Positions 34,094 to 43,673 of a DNA stretch of 64,000 nt are shown here, piece after piece. The notes below the pieces were generated by a model. That model had not been told where the DNA came from. It saw only the letters and a list, made by a program, of their open reading frames with translations, and searched no databases. The number at the start of each line of letters is the position of its first letter. The stretch's first letter is position 1. Position numbers and translations under genes: made by a program. Origin of the DNA: UBA9926 sp018645765 (lineage in GTDB: Bacteria; Pseudomonadota; Gammaproteobacteria; Pseudomonadales; Azotimanducaceae); contig CASIBO010000002.1 of NCBI GenBank assembly GCA_949372755.1, positions 310,001 through 374,000 of the forward strand. The letters run 5' to 3'.

Positions 34094-35971
34094 TTGCAAG
34101 AAACATTTGATGTGATTGTTGTGGGCGGGGGCCATGCCGGCAGCGAAGCGGCCTTGGCGGCTGCGCGCATGGGCGCCGAAACGCTACTGGTGACCCAAAA
34201 TATCGAGACCTTGGGTCAAATGTCCTGCAATCCGGCTATTGGCGGGATTGGCAAAAGTCACTTAGTGCGAGAAATTGATGCCCTGGGCGGGGTGATGGCA
34301 GAGGCGGCAGACGCAGCCGGCATTCATTTCAGGGTGTTGAACGCGCGAAAAGGCCCTGCGGTGCGAGCCACAAGAGCGCAAACAGATCGGCAACTGTACA
34401 AACAATTTATTCGGGCCCGACTGGAAAATCAGCCCAAGCTCCGAATTTTTCAGCAATCGGTTGACGACTTGATTGTTGAAGGCGACCGAGTGGTGGGTGT
34501 CGTGACCCAAATGCAACAGCGTTTTATGGCCCGCTCAGTTATTTTGACCGTGGGCACTTTTTTAGGTGGCATTATTCATGTCGGCTTAAACCAGCAGAGT
34601 GGTGGCCGCGCTGGCGATTCTGCCTCAAACCGTTTGGCGGACCGGTTAAGAGAGCTACCTTTTTCGGTTGGTCGGTTAAAAACAGGTACCCCGCCCCGGG
34701 TTGACGCGCGCAGCGTCGATTTCACCACGCTGACGCCGCAACCTGGGGATCAGCCGACACCCAAAATGTCATTCTGGTCTGCCGATGGGTGCCACCCTGA
34801 TCAAGTGCCTTGTTACATTACCCATACCACAGAGAAAACCCACGATATTATCCGAGCAGGACTCGATCGTTCGCCTTTGTATTCTGGTGTGATCGACGGC
34901 ATCGGGCCGCGGTATTGTCCCTCCATTGAAGATAAGATCGTGCGCTTTTCGGATAAAACCTCTCACCAAATTTTCATCGAACCCGAAGGCCTTAGTACGC
35001 ACGAGCTCTACCCAAATGGGATCTCCACCAGCCTACCCTATGATGTTCAGGTCGAGCTTTTGCGGAGTATCCCGGGGTTTGAATCTGCGCACATTACGCG
35101 GCCCGGTTATGCAATCGAGTACGATTATTTTGAGCCAAAAGAGCTCAAATCGTCTTTGGAAACCAAGCATTTAAGCGGTTTGTTTTTTGCGGGCCAGATC
35201 AATGGCACAACCGGTTATGAAGAAGCGGGCGCTCAGGGCATTTTGGCTGGCATTAATGCCGTCTTACAAGCTCGCGGTGACCCAGCCTGGTCGCCTGCAC
35301 GATCAGAGGCCTATATCGGCGTTTTGGTTGATGATTTGATCACCCTTGGAACCTTAGAGCCTTATAGAATGTTTACCAGCCGAGCAGAATATCGGCTCAT
35401 TCTTCGGCAAGACAATGCCGATCAAAGGCTGTGCGCGACAGCTCGGACATTCGGGCTATTGACGGATGAGCAGTTTCAGGCCTTCGAGATCAAACAAGAA
35501 GCGATTGAATCGCTAAAAGGCGAGGTGAAATCGGCTTTGGTGTTTGCAGGCAATGCCGCCGTAGACGCTGTTTTGAGTGAGCCGATGCATAAGGAGTATC
35601 GGTTATCGGAATTGATTAAGCGCCCAGAAGTCAATTTACCAGATCTATTAGTCGCCGCTGGGCGGCCGCTCCCCGATTTGGACGTTATTGAGCAGGTTGA
35701 AATTGAGTTTAAGTATCAAGGTTATATCGATCGACAAACGCAAGAAATATCGAGGCTCAAGGCGCAGCAAGGGTTGGCAATCCCCTTGGATCTCGATTAT
35801 TCGTCGATTTCGGGTCTTTCGAATGAGGTTAGGCAAAAACTGGCGCAGGTAAAGCCTGAAAACATCGGTCAGGCGGGTCGCATCTCTGGCGTCACGCCTG
35901 CTGCGGTTTCGTTGCTGTTGGTTCATTTAAAACGTAAAGGCGGCCCGGCCAAGCGGGTAGCAACCATTTGA
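34094..35971 (+). CDS. mnmG: tRNA uridine 5-carboxymethylaminomethyl modification enzyme MnmG
   Basis: The FAD partner of MnmE in U34 modification. The 625-residue protein begins FDVIVVGGGHAGSEAA (FAD motif), with CNPAIGGIGKSHLVREIDALGG and INGTTGYEEAGAQG family signatures. The start is TTG 34094, supported by GAGGG seven bases upstream. The 201-base leader after mnmE contains the hairpin-forming AGCCCATTGGGCT but no T-run. It overlaps rsmG. Confidence 0.96.
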   Translation: MQETFDVIVVGGGHAGSEAALAAARMGAETLLVTQNIETLGQMSCNPAIGGIGKSHLVREIDALGGVMAEAADAAGIHFRVLNARKGPAVRATRAQTDRQLYKQFIRARLENQPKLRIFQQSVDDLIVEGDRVVGVVTQMQQRFMARSVILTVGTFLGGIIHVGLNQQSGGRAGDSASNRLADRLRELPFSVGRLKTGTPPRVDARSVDFTTLTPQPGDQPTPKMSFWSADGCHPDQVPCYITHTTEKTHDIIRAGLDRSPLYSGVIDGIGPRYCPSIEDKIVRFSDKTSHQIFIEPEGLSTHELYPNGISTSLPYDVQVELLRSIPGFESAHITRPGYAIEYDYFEPKELKSSLETKHLSGLFFAGQINGTTGYEEAGAQGILAGINAVLQARGDPAWSPARSEAYIGVLVDDLITLGTLEPYRMFTSRAEYRLILRQDNADQRLCATARTFGLLTDEQFQAFEIKQEAIESLKGEVKSALVFAGNAAVDAVLSEPMHKEYRLSELIKRPEVNLPDLLVAAGRPLPDLDVIEQVEIEFKYQGYIDRQTQEISRLKAQQGLAIPLDLDYSSISGLSNEVRQKLAQVKPENIGQAGRISGVTPAAVSLLLVHLKRKGGPAKRVATI

Positions 35972-36630
35972 GTTTAGAAACCGAATTAGCGGATGGGTTG
36001 CAGGCTTTTGCGGCGGCGCAACAAAAAATGCTGTCGAGCTGCTCGTTAGATGTGTTTTCGGTAGAAGCTGTCTTCTTAAATTATCTTCGATTGCTGCAGC
36101 ACTGGAACAAGGCGTTCAACTTAACGGCGATACGAGACGATCGCGGCCAGGTCATTCGCCATCTGCTCGACTCGCTCGTTATTCTGCCGTTCGTTTCCGG
36201 GGATCAAATCATTGATGTTGGTACGGGTGCGGGTTTGCCTGGTATTCCGCTGGCGATCTGTTTACCGAATCAAAACTTTGTATTGGTTGACTCAAACAGT
36301 AAAAAAACAAGATTCTTAACGCAGGCTAAGGTCGCGCTGGGCCTTCAAAACCTGACGGTGATCCATAACCGGGTTGACGCAATCCCGGCAGGGGGCTTTG
36401 ATCAAGTAATTTGCCGAGCCTTCAAACCCTTAGAGTCTCTAGTGCCCGCAATAAAACACTTGCTAAAGGAAGATGGCGTTATACTCGCAATGTTGGGTAA
36501 ATCGCCCGAAGCGGACGTCTTGCGCCAGTTGGAGCTGCAAGCCACCACCAGGCTGTGGCCTTTGTCAGTGCCTGGGCTGCAGGAGGAGCGGTTCCTGATT
36601 GAAATCAGGCCGCGAGCAGAGTGCTTATGA
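35968..36630 (+). CDS. rsmG: 16S rRNA m7G527 methyltransferase RsmG
   Basis: Methylates G527 of 16S rRNA. The 220-residue protein has the family motif HWNKAFNLTAIRD near residue 48 and the SAM-binding IDVGTGAGLPGIPLAI near 84-99. The start TTG at 35968 overlaps the mnmG stop (TTGA). The mnmG-rsmG-parA-parB order is conserved near origins. Confidence 0.95.
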   Translation: MSLETELADGLQAFAAAQQKMLSSCSLDVFSVEAVFLNYLRLLQHWNKAFNLTAIRDDRGQVIRHLLDSLVILPFVSGDQIIDVGTGAGLPGIPLAICLPNQNFVLVDSNSKKTRFLTQAKVALGLQNLTVIHNRVDAIPAGGFDQVICRAFKPLESLVPAIKHLLKEDGVILAMLGKSPEADVLRQLELQATTRLWPLSVPGLQEERFLIEIRPRAECL

Positions 36631-36635
36631 GTCAC

Positions 36636-36645
36636 CACGTGAAAC
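36636..36645. promoter_or_regulatory. Half-conserved parS-like sequence before parA
   Basis: CACGTGAAAC matches the centre and right arm of parS, but the left arm (GTCAC instead of TGTTT) does not match. It lies just after the rsmG stop and 17 bases before the parA start codon. It may be a decayed parS or an autoregulatory ParB site; ParB binding is doubtful. Confidence 0.3.
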
Positions 36646-36661
36646 GATTAAGGAGCCACAG

Positions 36662-37465
36662 TTGAAGGTCTTTGCAGTGGTCAATCAAAAAGGTGGGGTC
36701 GGCAAAACCACAACTGCCGTTAATTTAGCAGCGTGCCTTGCGGCCATGCGGCGCAGGGTTTTACTCATCGATTTAGATGCCCAAGGCAACGCAACGATGG
36801 GCTGCGGGGTGAATAAGGCGGCGCTGACAGAATCAGTCTATGACGTACTGGTGCTAGATCAAGGTTTACAGGATGTGATGGTTGATGGTGCTGGCGGTTT
36901 AAAGGTTATTGGCGCAAACGCTGACCTGACCGGTGCAGAAATCGACTTGCTGGATCTTGAGGACCGTGAGTATCGACTGAAGTTGGCTTTAAGCCGTGCA
37001 AAGGACGAATTTGATTATGTGGTCATTGATTGTCCACCGGCGTTAAACCTGCTCACCATCAATGCGCTTACGGCAGCGACGAGTCTGATTATTCCGATGC
37101 AATGCGAGTACTATGCCCTTGAAGGGTTGTCCGCCTTGGTTGAAACCATTAAGCGCGTTGTTGCGCATCTCAATCCAAGCCTGCAGATTGAGGGCATTGT
37201 TAGGACGATGTTTGATCCGCGCAACAGTTTAACAAAGGACGTCTCTGAGCAATTACAACAACATTTTGGTGAAAAGTTGTATCGAACCGTAATTCCTAGA
37301 AACGTGCGTTTGGCCGAGGCGCCCAGTCATGGGTTGCCGATTGTGGCTTATGACCCCACATCCTCTGGCGCCAAGGCGTACCTTGCGCTCGCGGGAGAGC
37401 TGGTCCGGCGCGAACTGGATGCGGCATCTGTAATGGACCGTGGCGCACAAGACGCAGTGTCCTAA
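36662..37465 (+). CDS. parA: Chromosome partitioning ATPase ParA (Soj)
   Basis: ParA is a nucleoid-binding ATPase that moves ParB-parS complexes during segregation. The 267-residue protein has the deviant Walker A NQKGGVGKTTTAVNLA near residue 8 and the motif DCPPALNLLTINAL. The start is TTG 36662, with a strong AAGGAG six bases upstream; the frame is open further upstream, but that part overlaps rsmG and lacks family similarity. It is followed by parB after 55 bases. Confidence 0.94.
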   Translation: MKVFAVVNQKGGVGKTTTAVNLAACLAAMRRRVLLIDLDAQGNATMGCGVNKAALTESVYDVLVLDQGLQDVMVDGAGGLKVIGANADLTGAEIDLLDLEDREYRLKLALSRAKDEFDYVVIDCPPALNLLTINALTAATSLIIPMQCEYYALEGLSALVETIKRVVAHLNPSLQIEGIVRTMFDPRNSLTKDVSEQLQQHFGEKLYRTVIPRNVRLAEAPSHGLPIVAYDPTSSGAKAYLALAGELVRRELDAASVMDRGAQDAVS

Positions 37466-37520
37466 ACCGATTAATCAATATTAAGACATTCGCGAGTCGG
37501 ATGTTCTTGGGAGCAATAGC

Positions 37521-38435
37521 ATGGCGGGTAAGAAGAGGGGGTTGGGGCGCGGATTGGATGCATTGCTCGGACCAACGCCAGGGGCGGCAACATCTGGTGA
37601 TGCCGTTAAAGATGCGGGTTTAAACGACGTCCCGCTTGATCAGCAGACTTTGCGCCTCATTCCTGTCGAGTGGATCCAGCCGGGTCGTTTTCAACCGAGA
37701 CGACAATTTGATGCCGAGAAACTTGAAGAACTTGCGGCCTCCATTCGGCTACACGGCATTATGCAACCCATTTTAGTTCGACAGATTGAATCGAAACGTT
37801 TTGAATTAATTGCTGGAGAGCGACGCTGGCGTGCAAGCCAGCTTGCAGGCCTAGACCAGCTCCCCTGTTTGATTAAATCAGTTGAGCCCCAAAACCAGTT
37901 GGCTCTCGGATTGATTGAGAACATTCAGCGAGAAAACCTGAATCCCCTTGAAGAAGCGCTCGCTCTGAGCCGCTTGGTTGAAGAGTTTTCGCTGACCCAC
38001 CAGGAAGTGGGCGACGCGGTTGGTAAAAGCCGAACGGCGGTGAGTAACGCAATTCGGTTATCGAAGTTGGGCGGCATTGCGGCTGAGATGCTATTGGCCG
38101 GTCAGTTAGAAATGGGTCACGCCAGGGCGCTACTGACTTTAGAGCCAGAAGCCCAGGGCCAAATTGCACGCCAAATTGTGGCCAAGCAACTGACCGTTAG
38201 GCAGGCTGAAAACTTGGTGAAGCAGCGACTGGCGCCAGCGGTCGAACCGCCCGTTGCGCGGCAAGATGCAGATGTCGCTCGGTTAGAACATCGATTGTCG
38301 GAGTATTTTGGGCAGGCGGTCAAACTTAAAAAGAAAGGGGCGCGTAAAGGTCAGCTGATCATCGACTACAATTCTTTTGATGAGCTCGAAGGGGTTTTAA
38401 ACCGCGCCGGTTTTTCTCATCAAGACCGTAATTGA
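37521..38435 (+). CDS. parB: Chromosome partitioning protein ParB (Spo0J), parS-binding CTPase
   Basis: ParB loads at parS, spreads as a CTP-gated clamp and is moved by ParA. The 304-residue protein has an N-terminal basic segment, the CTP-binding domain with LIAGERRWRA (about 93-102), a helix-turn-helix (LTHQEVGDAVGKSRTAVSNAIRLSKL region, about 155-180) and a C-terminal dimerisation domain. Its targets are probably the parS sites within recF at 24513 and 25137. Confidence 0.96.
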   Translation: MAGKKRGLGRGLDALLGPTPGAATSGDAVKDAGLNDVPLDQQTLRLIPVEWIQPGRFQPRRQFDAEKLEELAASIRLHGIMQPILVRQIESKRFELIAGERRWRASQLAGLDQLPCLIKSVEPQNQLALGLIENIQRENLNPLEEALALSRLVEEFSLTHQEVGDAVGKSRTAVSNAIRLSKLGGIAAEMLLAGQLEMGHARALLTLEPEAQGQIARQIVAKQLTVRQAENLVKQRLAPAVEPPVARQDADVARLEHRLSEYFGQAVKLKKKGARKGQLIIDYNSFDELEGVLNRAGFSHQDRN

Positions 38436-38473
38436 TCGATCCGAGTAAAAACCGAATTTCTTCAAGGATAAAG

Positions 38474-38502
38474 TTGAAGGTCGATCTTAATATCTCTATA
38501 CT
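38474..38502 (+). promoter_or_regulatory. Sigma70-type promoter for the ATP synthase operon
   Basis: TTGAAG (38474-38479) and TATACT (38497-38502) are exactly 17 bases apart, in the 132-base gap between parB and atpI. The transcript would begin about 55 bases before atpI. Best match in this gap. Confidence 0.65.
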
Positions 38503-38567
38503 CTGCCCGCCGAAAACTGGGTCCGATAGGGTCTGTGTAAGATGGAAAAAGGTGCTTAGGGGCAGGC

Positions 38568-38927
38568 GTGTTTAAGTGGCAAGCTCTGTTGAAATCGGCA
38601 CTTGCGATACATTTTGTTTTGGTGGTTGGCGCGGGTTGCGTTGCCTTAATCACGGGGTGGAACGCAGTTTGGTCTGCAATATTGGGCTTGGTGATAGCGG
38701 GTATTGCGGCATCCGTTCAGGGGGTTGTGCTAAACGCTAACGGTTTTAGCGCACTTTGGTGGTCACAAGGGGTAAAGTGGCTGCTGCTCGGACTGGGTAC
38801 ACTTGGGGTTTTGAGTTTTTGGCCCCAGCTGATGTTACCTGGCCTCTTAACGGGTGCGGTAATGAGCCAATTGATTTGGGCTCGAGTGGGGATGCAGCGT
38901 GCGAAGGCGCTGAGGACGGGACGTTAA
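38568..38927 (+). CDS. atpI: ATP synthase subunit I (assembly/associated protein AtpI)
   Basis: A 119-residue hydrophobic protein with about four membrane segments and a basic C-terminus, first in the atp operon. AtpI aids c-ring assembly in some bacteria and is not part of the finished enzyme. The start is GTG 38568, with AGGGG upstream. The conserved position ahead of atpB supports the call despite weak sequence conservation in the family. Confidence 0.85.
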   Translation: MFKWQALLKSALAIHFVLVVGAGCVALITGWNAVWSAILGLVIAGIAASVQGVVLNANGFSALWWSQGVKWLLLGLGTLGVLSFWPQLMLPGLLTGAVMSQLIWARVGMQRAKALRTGR

Positions 38928-39020
38928 CCCGTGAGAATTGTTCTGCTGACGCAGAACCAGTAGAAAGTTCGACCCCCATTCGGTTGGCGGTTGAAGAACG
39001 AATTAGGGGTCAGGGACGCA

Positions 39021-39854
39021 ATGTCAAGCAACGCGCCAACATCACAAGAGTATATTCAGCACCATTTGACCAATTTAACCTATGGTCAACTGCCTGACGG
39101 CTCGTGGGGTATCGCTCACAGCCCCGAAGAAATCAAACAAATGGGTTTTTATGCGATTAACCTAGATACCATGATTTGGTCTGTGGGCTTAGGGTTTGTT
39201 TTCTTAGCGCTTTTTATCACGGCAGCTCGCCATGCGACGGCCGGCGTGCCGGGCACCCTTCAAAACCTTTGTGAAATGACGGTTGAGTTCGTTGAAACCA
39301 ATATCGCGCAGGTGTTTGGTAATCGTCCGAACGCGCTAATCGGGCCTTTGTCGCTGACCATCTTGGTCTGGGTTTTCTTAATGAACCTGATGGACCTAAT
39401 TCCCGTTGATTTCATTCCCCATGCCGCGGCGTTGGCTGGCGTGCCCTACTTTAAAGTGGTTGCAACAACCGATCCAAATGCGACGCTTGGTATGTCCATT
39501 GGGGTCTTTATTTTGGTGCTGTATTACAATTTCAAAATCAAAGGAGCCAAAAAGTTTGGCGCGGGCCTGGTCACCCACCCGATCCCACACTGGTCAATGT
39601 ATTGGTTTAATCTGATTCTCGAAACCGTCGACATGATCGCAAAACCCTTGTCCCACGGCTTGCGGTTGTTCGGTAATTTGTATGCTGGCGAGATGATTTT
39701 TATCCTAATTGCTCTGCTGCCGTTTTACGCGCAGTGGGCTTTATCGCTGCCCTGGGCGATCTTTCATATTCTAATTATAGGATTACAGGCATTCGTATTC
39801 ATGATCTTGACCATCGTCTATTTGACGCAAGCGCATGACACGGGTGAACACTAA
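39021..39854 (+). CDS. atpB: F0F1 ATP synthase subunit a
   Basis: The membrane stator that forms the proton half-channels with the c-ring. The 277-residue polytopic protein has the key arginine in KPLSHGLRLFGNLYAGE (near residue 215) and a conserved LMDLIPVD loop. The ATG at 39021 is chosen over an upstream in-frame start at 38991 because of AGGGA just before it and family start SSNAPTSQEYIQHHL. Confidence 0.96.
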   Translation: MSSNAPTSQEYIQHHLTNLTYGQLPDGSWGIAHSPEEIKQMGFYAINLDTMIWSVGLGFVFLALFITAARHATAGVPGTLQNLCEMTVEFVETNIAQVFGNRPNALIGPLSLTILVWVFLMNLMDLIPVDFIPHAAALAGVPYFKVVATTDPNATLGMSIGVFILVLYYNFKIKGAKKFGAGLVTHPIPHWSMYWFNLILETVDMIAKPLSHGLRLFGNLYAGEMIFILIALLPFYAQWALSLPWAIFHILIIGLQAFVFMILTIVYLTQAHDTGEH

Positions 39855-39886
39855 ACGAACGGTTTAAAGTAAACGAGGAGCTAACG

Positions 39887-40120
39887 ATGACTGAAGCACA
39901 GGCGCTAATATTTATAGCGGGCGGTATCTTAATGGGTTTGGCTGCAATCGGCAGTGGTGTGGGTATCGGCATGTTGGGCGGTAAATATTTGGAAGGCGTT
40001 GCACGTCAGCCAGAATTACAACCTATGCTGTTAACCCAGTTATTCATTGTATTGGCATTGGTTGATGCGGTACCGATTATTGGCGTAGGTATTTCGCTTT
40101 ATATGATTTTTGCCCTTTAG
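39887..40120 (+). CDS. atpE: F0F1 ATP synthase subunit c
   Basis: The rotor ring subunit, a 77-residue two-helix hairpin. The ion-binding carboxylate is the Asp in VLALVDAVPIIGVGI (near residue 58). The sodium-type Gln/Glu-Ser signature is absent, which suggests proton coupling. The glycine-rich first helix and RQPE polar loop (ARQPELQP) are normal. Confidence 0.96.
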   Translation: MTEAQALIFIAGGILMGLAAIGSGVGIGMLGGKYLEGVARQPELQPMLLTQLFIVLALVDAVPIIGVGISLYMIFAL

Positions 40121-40157
40121 GTTTTATCCGAAGAACTGATCATCGAAGAGGTGACGC

Positions 40158-40628
40158 GTGAATATTAATCTTACCATGTTGGGTCAGCTCATTGCTTTTG
40201 TGATGTTTGTGGTCTTTTGCATGCGCTATGTCTGGCCGCCGCTCACGGAAATGATGCGAACGCGCCAGAAATTGATTGCAGATGGCTTGGAGAACGCCTC
40301 GAGAGCAGAGCAGCAACTCCTGCAAGCGAACGAGTCTGCGGCCAATGAGCTTGAAGCCGCGAAGCGAGAAGCGGGTGAATTGATTACGCAGGCGAGAAGC
40401 CGAGCGAATCAGATCGTTGATGAAGCGAAGGAACAAGCAAAAGAAGAAGCCAATCGCATCATCGATGGCGCTCAGGAGTCAATTGATCAAGAGATCAGTC
40501 GGGCTCGAGAAGCCTTGCGCGCTCGCGTGAGTGATTTGGCTGTTGAAGGTGCTGAGAAGATCTTGTCGCAATCGATCGATCGCCCGGCGCACGAGGCGAT
40601 GTTAACGAAGCTTTCACAAGAGCTTTAG
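40158..40628 (+). CDS. atpF: F0F1 ATP synthase subunit b
   Basis: The peripheral stalk: one N-terminal membrane helix (about residues 5-25) followed by a long charged coiled coil with Ala/Glu/Arg heptads. The 156-residue length is standard. GTG at 40158 is the start, with GAGG upstream. Confidence 0.95.
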   Translation: MNINLTMLGQLIAFVMFVVFCMRYVWPPLTEMMRTRQKLIADGLENASRAEQQLLQANESAANELEAAKREAGELITQARSRANQIVDEAKEQAKEEANRIIDGAQESIDQEISRAREALRARVSDLAVEGAEKILSQSIDRPAHEAMLTKLSQEL

Positions 40629-40636
40629 GAGATCCG

Positions 40637-41179
40637 ATGGCTGAAGCAGAATTAGCAACCGTCGCCAGGCCCTATGCGCGCGCCGCGTTTGCAACCGCAC
40701 TAGAGGAAACCGATGGCTTAGCCAGCTGGTCAAGCATGTTGGCACTTCTTGGTGCGGCCGTCGTTGAGCCGGCCGTTGAGCGGATGCTTGATAATCCTGC
40801 CAATTCTGGATTCGTTGCCGCCGAGTGGTTGACGGAGCTTTTAGGCGATGATCTAACGCTCTCGGGGGCGAACTTCGTCAAAGTATTGGCTGATTTTGAT
40901 CGGTTGACATTGATTGCAACGATTGCTGAGCAATATGAAGTACTCAAAGCAAACCATGAAAAAACGGTCGAGGTCGCGATTGTCAGTGCTTACGAGTTAT
41001 CGGGTCCTGAACAAGAAACGCTCAAAGACGCCTTAAATCGTCGGCTACAAAGAACCGTTGAATTAGAAACTGAAACTGACAGCGCATTGCTGGGTGGTGT
41101 TGTAATCCGAACCGAAGATACCGTCATTGATGACTCGGTCCGCGGAAAACTTCAGAAACTGGCCGGAACGCTACAGTAA
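40637..41179 (+). CDS. atpH: F0F1 ATP synthase subunit delta
   Basis: Connects the peripheral stalk to the top of F1. The 180-residue protein begins with VARPYARAAFATAL and ends in the conserved segment LLGGVVIRTEDTVIDDSVRGKLQKL. Follows atpF by eight bases. Confidence 0.95.
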   Translation: MAEAELATVARPYARAAFATALEETDGLASWSSMLALLGAAVVEPAVERMLDNPANSGFVAAEWLTELLGDDLTLSGANFVKVLADFDRLTLIATIAEQYEVLKANHEKTVEVAIVSAYELSGPEQETLKDALNRRLQRTVELETETDSALLGGVVIRTEDTVIDDSVRGKLQKLAGTLQ

Positions 41180-41203
41180 ATTAACACTCTTGAGGTGCGA
41201 AAC

Positions 41204-42748
41204 ATGCAACAACTGAATCCTTCAGAAATTAGCGACATTATAAAACAGAGAATTGCACGGCTCGATGTGACCTCTGAAGCCCGAAACGAAGGCACGATCG
41301 TTAGTGTGTCTGATGGGATCGTTCGAATTCACGGCTTGGCCGATGTCCAGAATGGCGAAATGATTGAATTTCCGGGCAACCTCTTTGGATTTGCTTTGAA
41401 CCTTGAGCGTGATTCTGTGGGCGCCGTTGTTTTAGGCGATTATAAAGCGCTGAAAGAAGGCCAAACAGCGCGCTGCACAGGTCGAATTCTGGAAGTGCCA
41501 ACCGGGCCGGAGCTGCTGGGCCGCGTTGTCGATGCACTCGGTAACCCAATCGATGGCAAGGGGCCGATTAACACCAAGCAAACTGCACCGGTTGAAAAAG
41601 TTGCGCCTGGCGTGATTGCCCGTCAGCACGTTGATCAGCCTGTTCAAACCGGACTGAAATGTATCGATTCAATGATCCCTGTTGGACGGGGGCAGCGTGA
41701 ATTGATTATTGGTGACCGGCAGACGGGTAAAACCGCAATTGCCATTGACGCCATCATCAATCAGCAAAAATCTGGCATTAAGTGCGTCTATGTCGCCATC
41801 GGCCAGAAAGTGTCTTCCATTGCCAATGTCGTGCGCACCCTTGAAGAGCACGGTGCGATGGAAAACACGATTGTCGTTGCGGCTGGTGCGTCCGATCCTG
41901 CAACCATGCAGTATATCGCGCCCTACTCCGGTTGCACGATGGGTGAGTACTTTAGAGACATCGGCGAAGATGCCCTGATTATTTATGACGATTTAACCAA
42001 GCAAGCCTGGGCATATCGTCAAATTTCCTTGTTGCTGCGTCGACCTCCTGGTCGAGAAGCGTATCCCGGCGATGTATTTTACTTGCACTCACGGTTACTC
42101 GAGCGTGCTGCACGGGTCAACGCTGATTACGTCGAACAATTTACCGGTGGCGCGGTAAAAGGTAAAACAGGATCTTTAACGGCGCTGCCGATCATTGAAA
42201 CCCAAGCCGGCGATGTTTCGGCGTTCGTTCCGACCAACGTGATCTCGATTACCGATGGTCAAATCTTTTTGGAAAGTGACAAGTTCAATTCAGGCGAACG
42301 GCCTGCGATGAATCCGGGTATTTCGGTCTCTCGTGTGGGTGGTGACGCTCAGATGAAATTCATGTCAAAGATTTCCGGCGGCATTAAGCTGGCTTTGGCG
42401 CAGTATCGAGAACTGGCTGCATTTTCACAGTTTGCCTCGGATTTGGATGAAGCGACCCGGCGGCAGCTGGAGCACGGCGAGCGCATTAACGAGCTGATGA
42501 AGCAAAAACAGTACGCGCCGATGACCGTTTCTGAAATGGGCGTGGTGTTGTTCGCAGCAAACGAACGATTCTTGGAAGACGTGCCAGTCGATAAAGTTTT
42601 AGATTTCGAAGCGGCTTTGCTGAGCTATATGCACGCAGAGCACGGCGATTTTATGGCCCAGGTCGATCGCGAAGGCGCCTACAACGATGAGGTCGTCGCG
42701 ACCATGCGGTCAGCAGTTGAAGCGTTTAAGAAGACTCAAACCTACTGA
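41204..42748 (+). CDS. atpA: F0F1 ATP synthase subunit alpha
   Basis: The non-catalytic nucleotide-binding subunit of F1. The 514-residue protein has the P-loop GDRQTGKTAIAID near residue 170 and typical family start MQQLNPSEISDIIKQRI. The ATG at 41204 has GAGG eight bases upstream, which favours it over an in-frame GTG at 41195. Confidence 0.97.
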   Translation: MQQLNPSEISDIIKQRIARLDVTSEARNEGTIVSVSDGIVRIHGLADVQNGEMIEFPGNLFGFALNLERDSVGAVVLGDYKALKEGQTARCTGRILEVPTGPELLGRVVDALGNPIDGKGPINTKQTAPVEKVAPGVIARQHVDQPVQTGLKCIDSMIPVGRGQRELIIGDRQTGKTAIAIDAIINQQKSGIKCVYVAIGQKVSSIANVVRTLEEHGAMENTIVVAAGASDPATMQYIAPYSGCTMGEYFRDIGEDALIIYDDLTKQAWAYRQISLLLRRPPGREAYPGDVFYLHSRLLERAARVNADYVEQFTGGAVKGKTGSLTALPIIETQAGDVSAFVPTNVISITDGQIFLESDKFNSGERPAMNPGISVSRVGGDAQMKFMSKISGGIKLALAQYRELAAFSQFASDLDEATRRQLEHGERINELMKQKQYAPMTVSEMGVVLFAANERFLEDVPVDKVLDFEAALLSYMHAEHGDFMAQVDREGAYNDEVVATMRSAVEAFKKTQTY

Positions 42749-42778
42749 TCGAACTCGATTAGGACAGCAGAGAATGCT

Positions 42779-43639
42779 ATGGCGAATGCAAAAGAGCTAA
42801 GAAAACAAATCGGTAGCGTTAAAAATACGCAGAAGATTACGCGTGCGATGCAAATGGTTGCCGCGAGTAAAATGCGTAAAGCCCAAGAACGCATGGCGCG
42901 GGGCCGGCCCTACTCCGATCAGATTCGATCGGTGATCAGCCATATGGCAAACGCCTCGAGCGAGTATCCCCATCAGTTCATGCGCGAGCGCGCTGTTACA
43001 AGGGTGGGCTACATTGTCGTCACCACGGATAAAGGTCTTTGCGGTGGTTTGAACGTCAACCTTTTGAAAGCCACGATTGCGCATATGAAGCAGTGGGCTG
43101 AACAAGGCGTGGAAGCGGACTTGTGCCTGATTGGTAACAAAGGAATCCAGTTTTTTAGAACCTATGGCGGGCGGGTGTTGGCCGCCAGCCAACATCTAAG
43201 CGAAACCCCAGCGGTTGACGATTTGATTGGTAGCATCAAGGTGATGTTGGATGCCTTTGAAGAGGGCAAGGTCGATAAGATCTTTCTATCGAATAACGTT
43301 TTCGTGAATACAATGGTGCAACAACCAACGATCGCGCAGTTGGTGCCACTGGATCCAACCGAAGACACAGGTCTTCAACATCGTTGGGATTATCTGTATG
43401 AACCCGATGCACGCGAGCTTATCGATGGATTATTAAAGCGTTATTTGGAAGCGCAGGTTTATCAGGCGGTCGTTGAAAACGTGGCCTGCGAGCAAGCGGC
43501 AAAAATGGTGGCCATGAAGAGTGCAACCGACAATGCCGGCGATTTGATCGATGAGCTCGAGCTGATTATGAACAATGCACGACAATCTGCGATCACGCAG
43601 GAAATTTCTGAAATTGTAAGTGGCGCTGCAGCAGTTTAA
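42779..43639 (+). CDS. atpG: F0F1 ATP synthase subunit gamma
   Basis: The central rotor shaft. The 286-residue protein begins MANAKELRKQIGSVKNTQKI and ends with a long helix containing ARQSAITQEISEIVSGAAA. VTTDKGLCGGLN is the conserved central motif. Confidence 0.97.
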   Translation: MANAKELRKQIGSVKNTQKITRAMQMVAASKMRKAQERMARGRPYSDQIRSVISHMANASSEYPHQFMRERAVTRVGYIVVTTDKGLCGGLNVNLLKATIAHMKQWAEQGVEADLCLIGNKGIQFFRTYGGRVLAASQHLSETPAVDDLIGSIKVMLDAFEEGKVDKIFLSNNVFVNTMVQQPTIAQLVPLDPTEDTGLQHRWDYLYEPDARELIDGLLKRYLEAQVYQAVVENVACEQAAKMVAMKSATDNAGDLIDELELIMNNARQSAITQEISEIVSGAAAV

Positions 43640-43673
43640 GACAGCCCCGCAGGAAAAAAAGAGAGGATAGATC

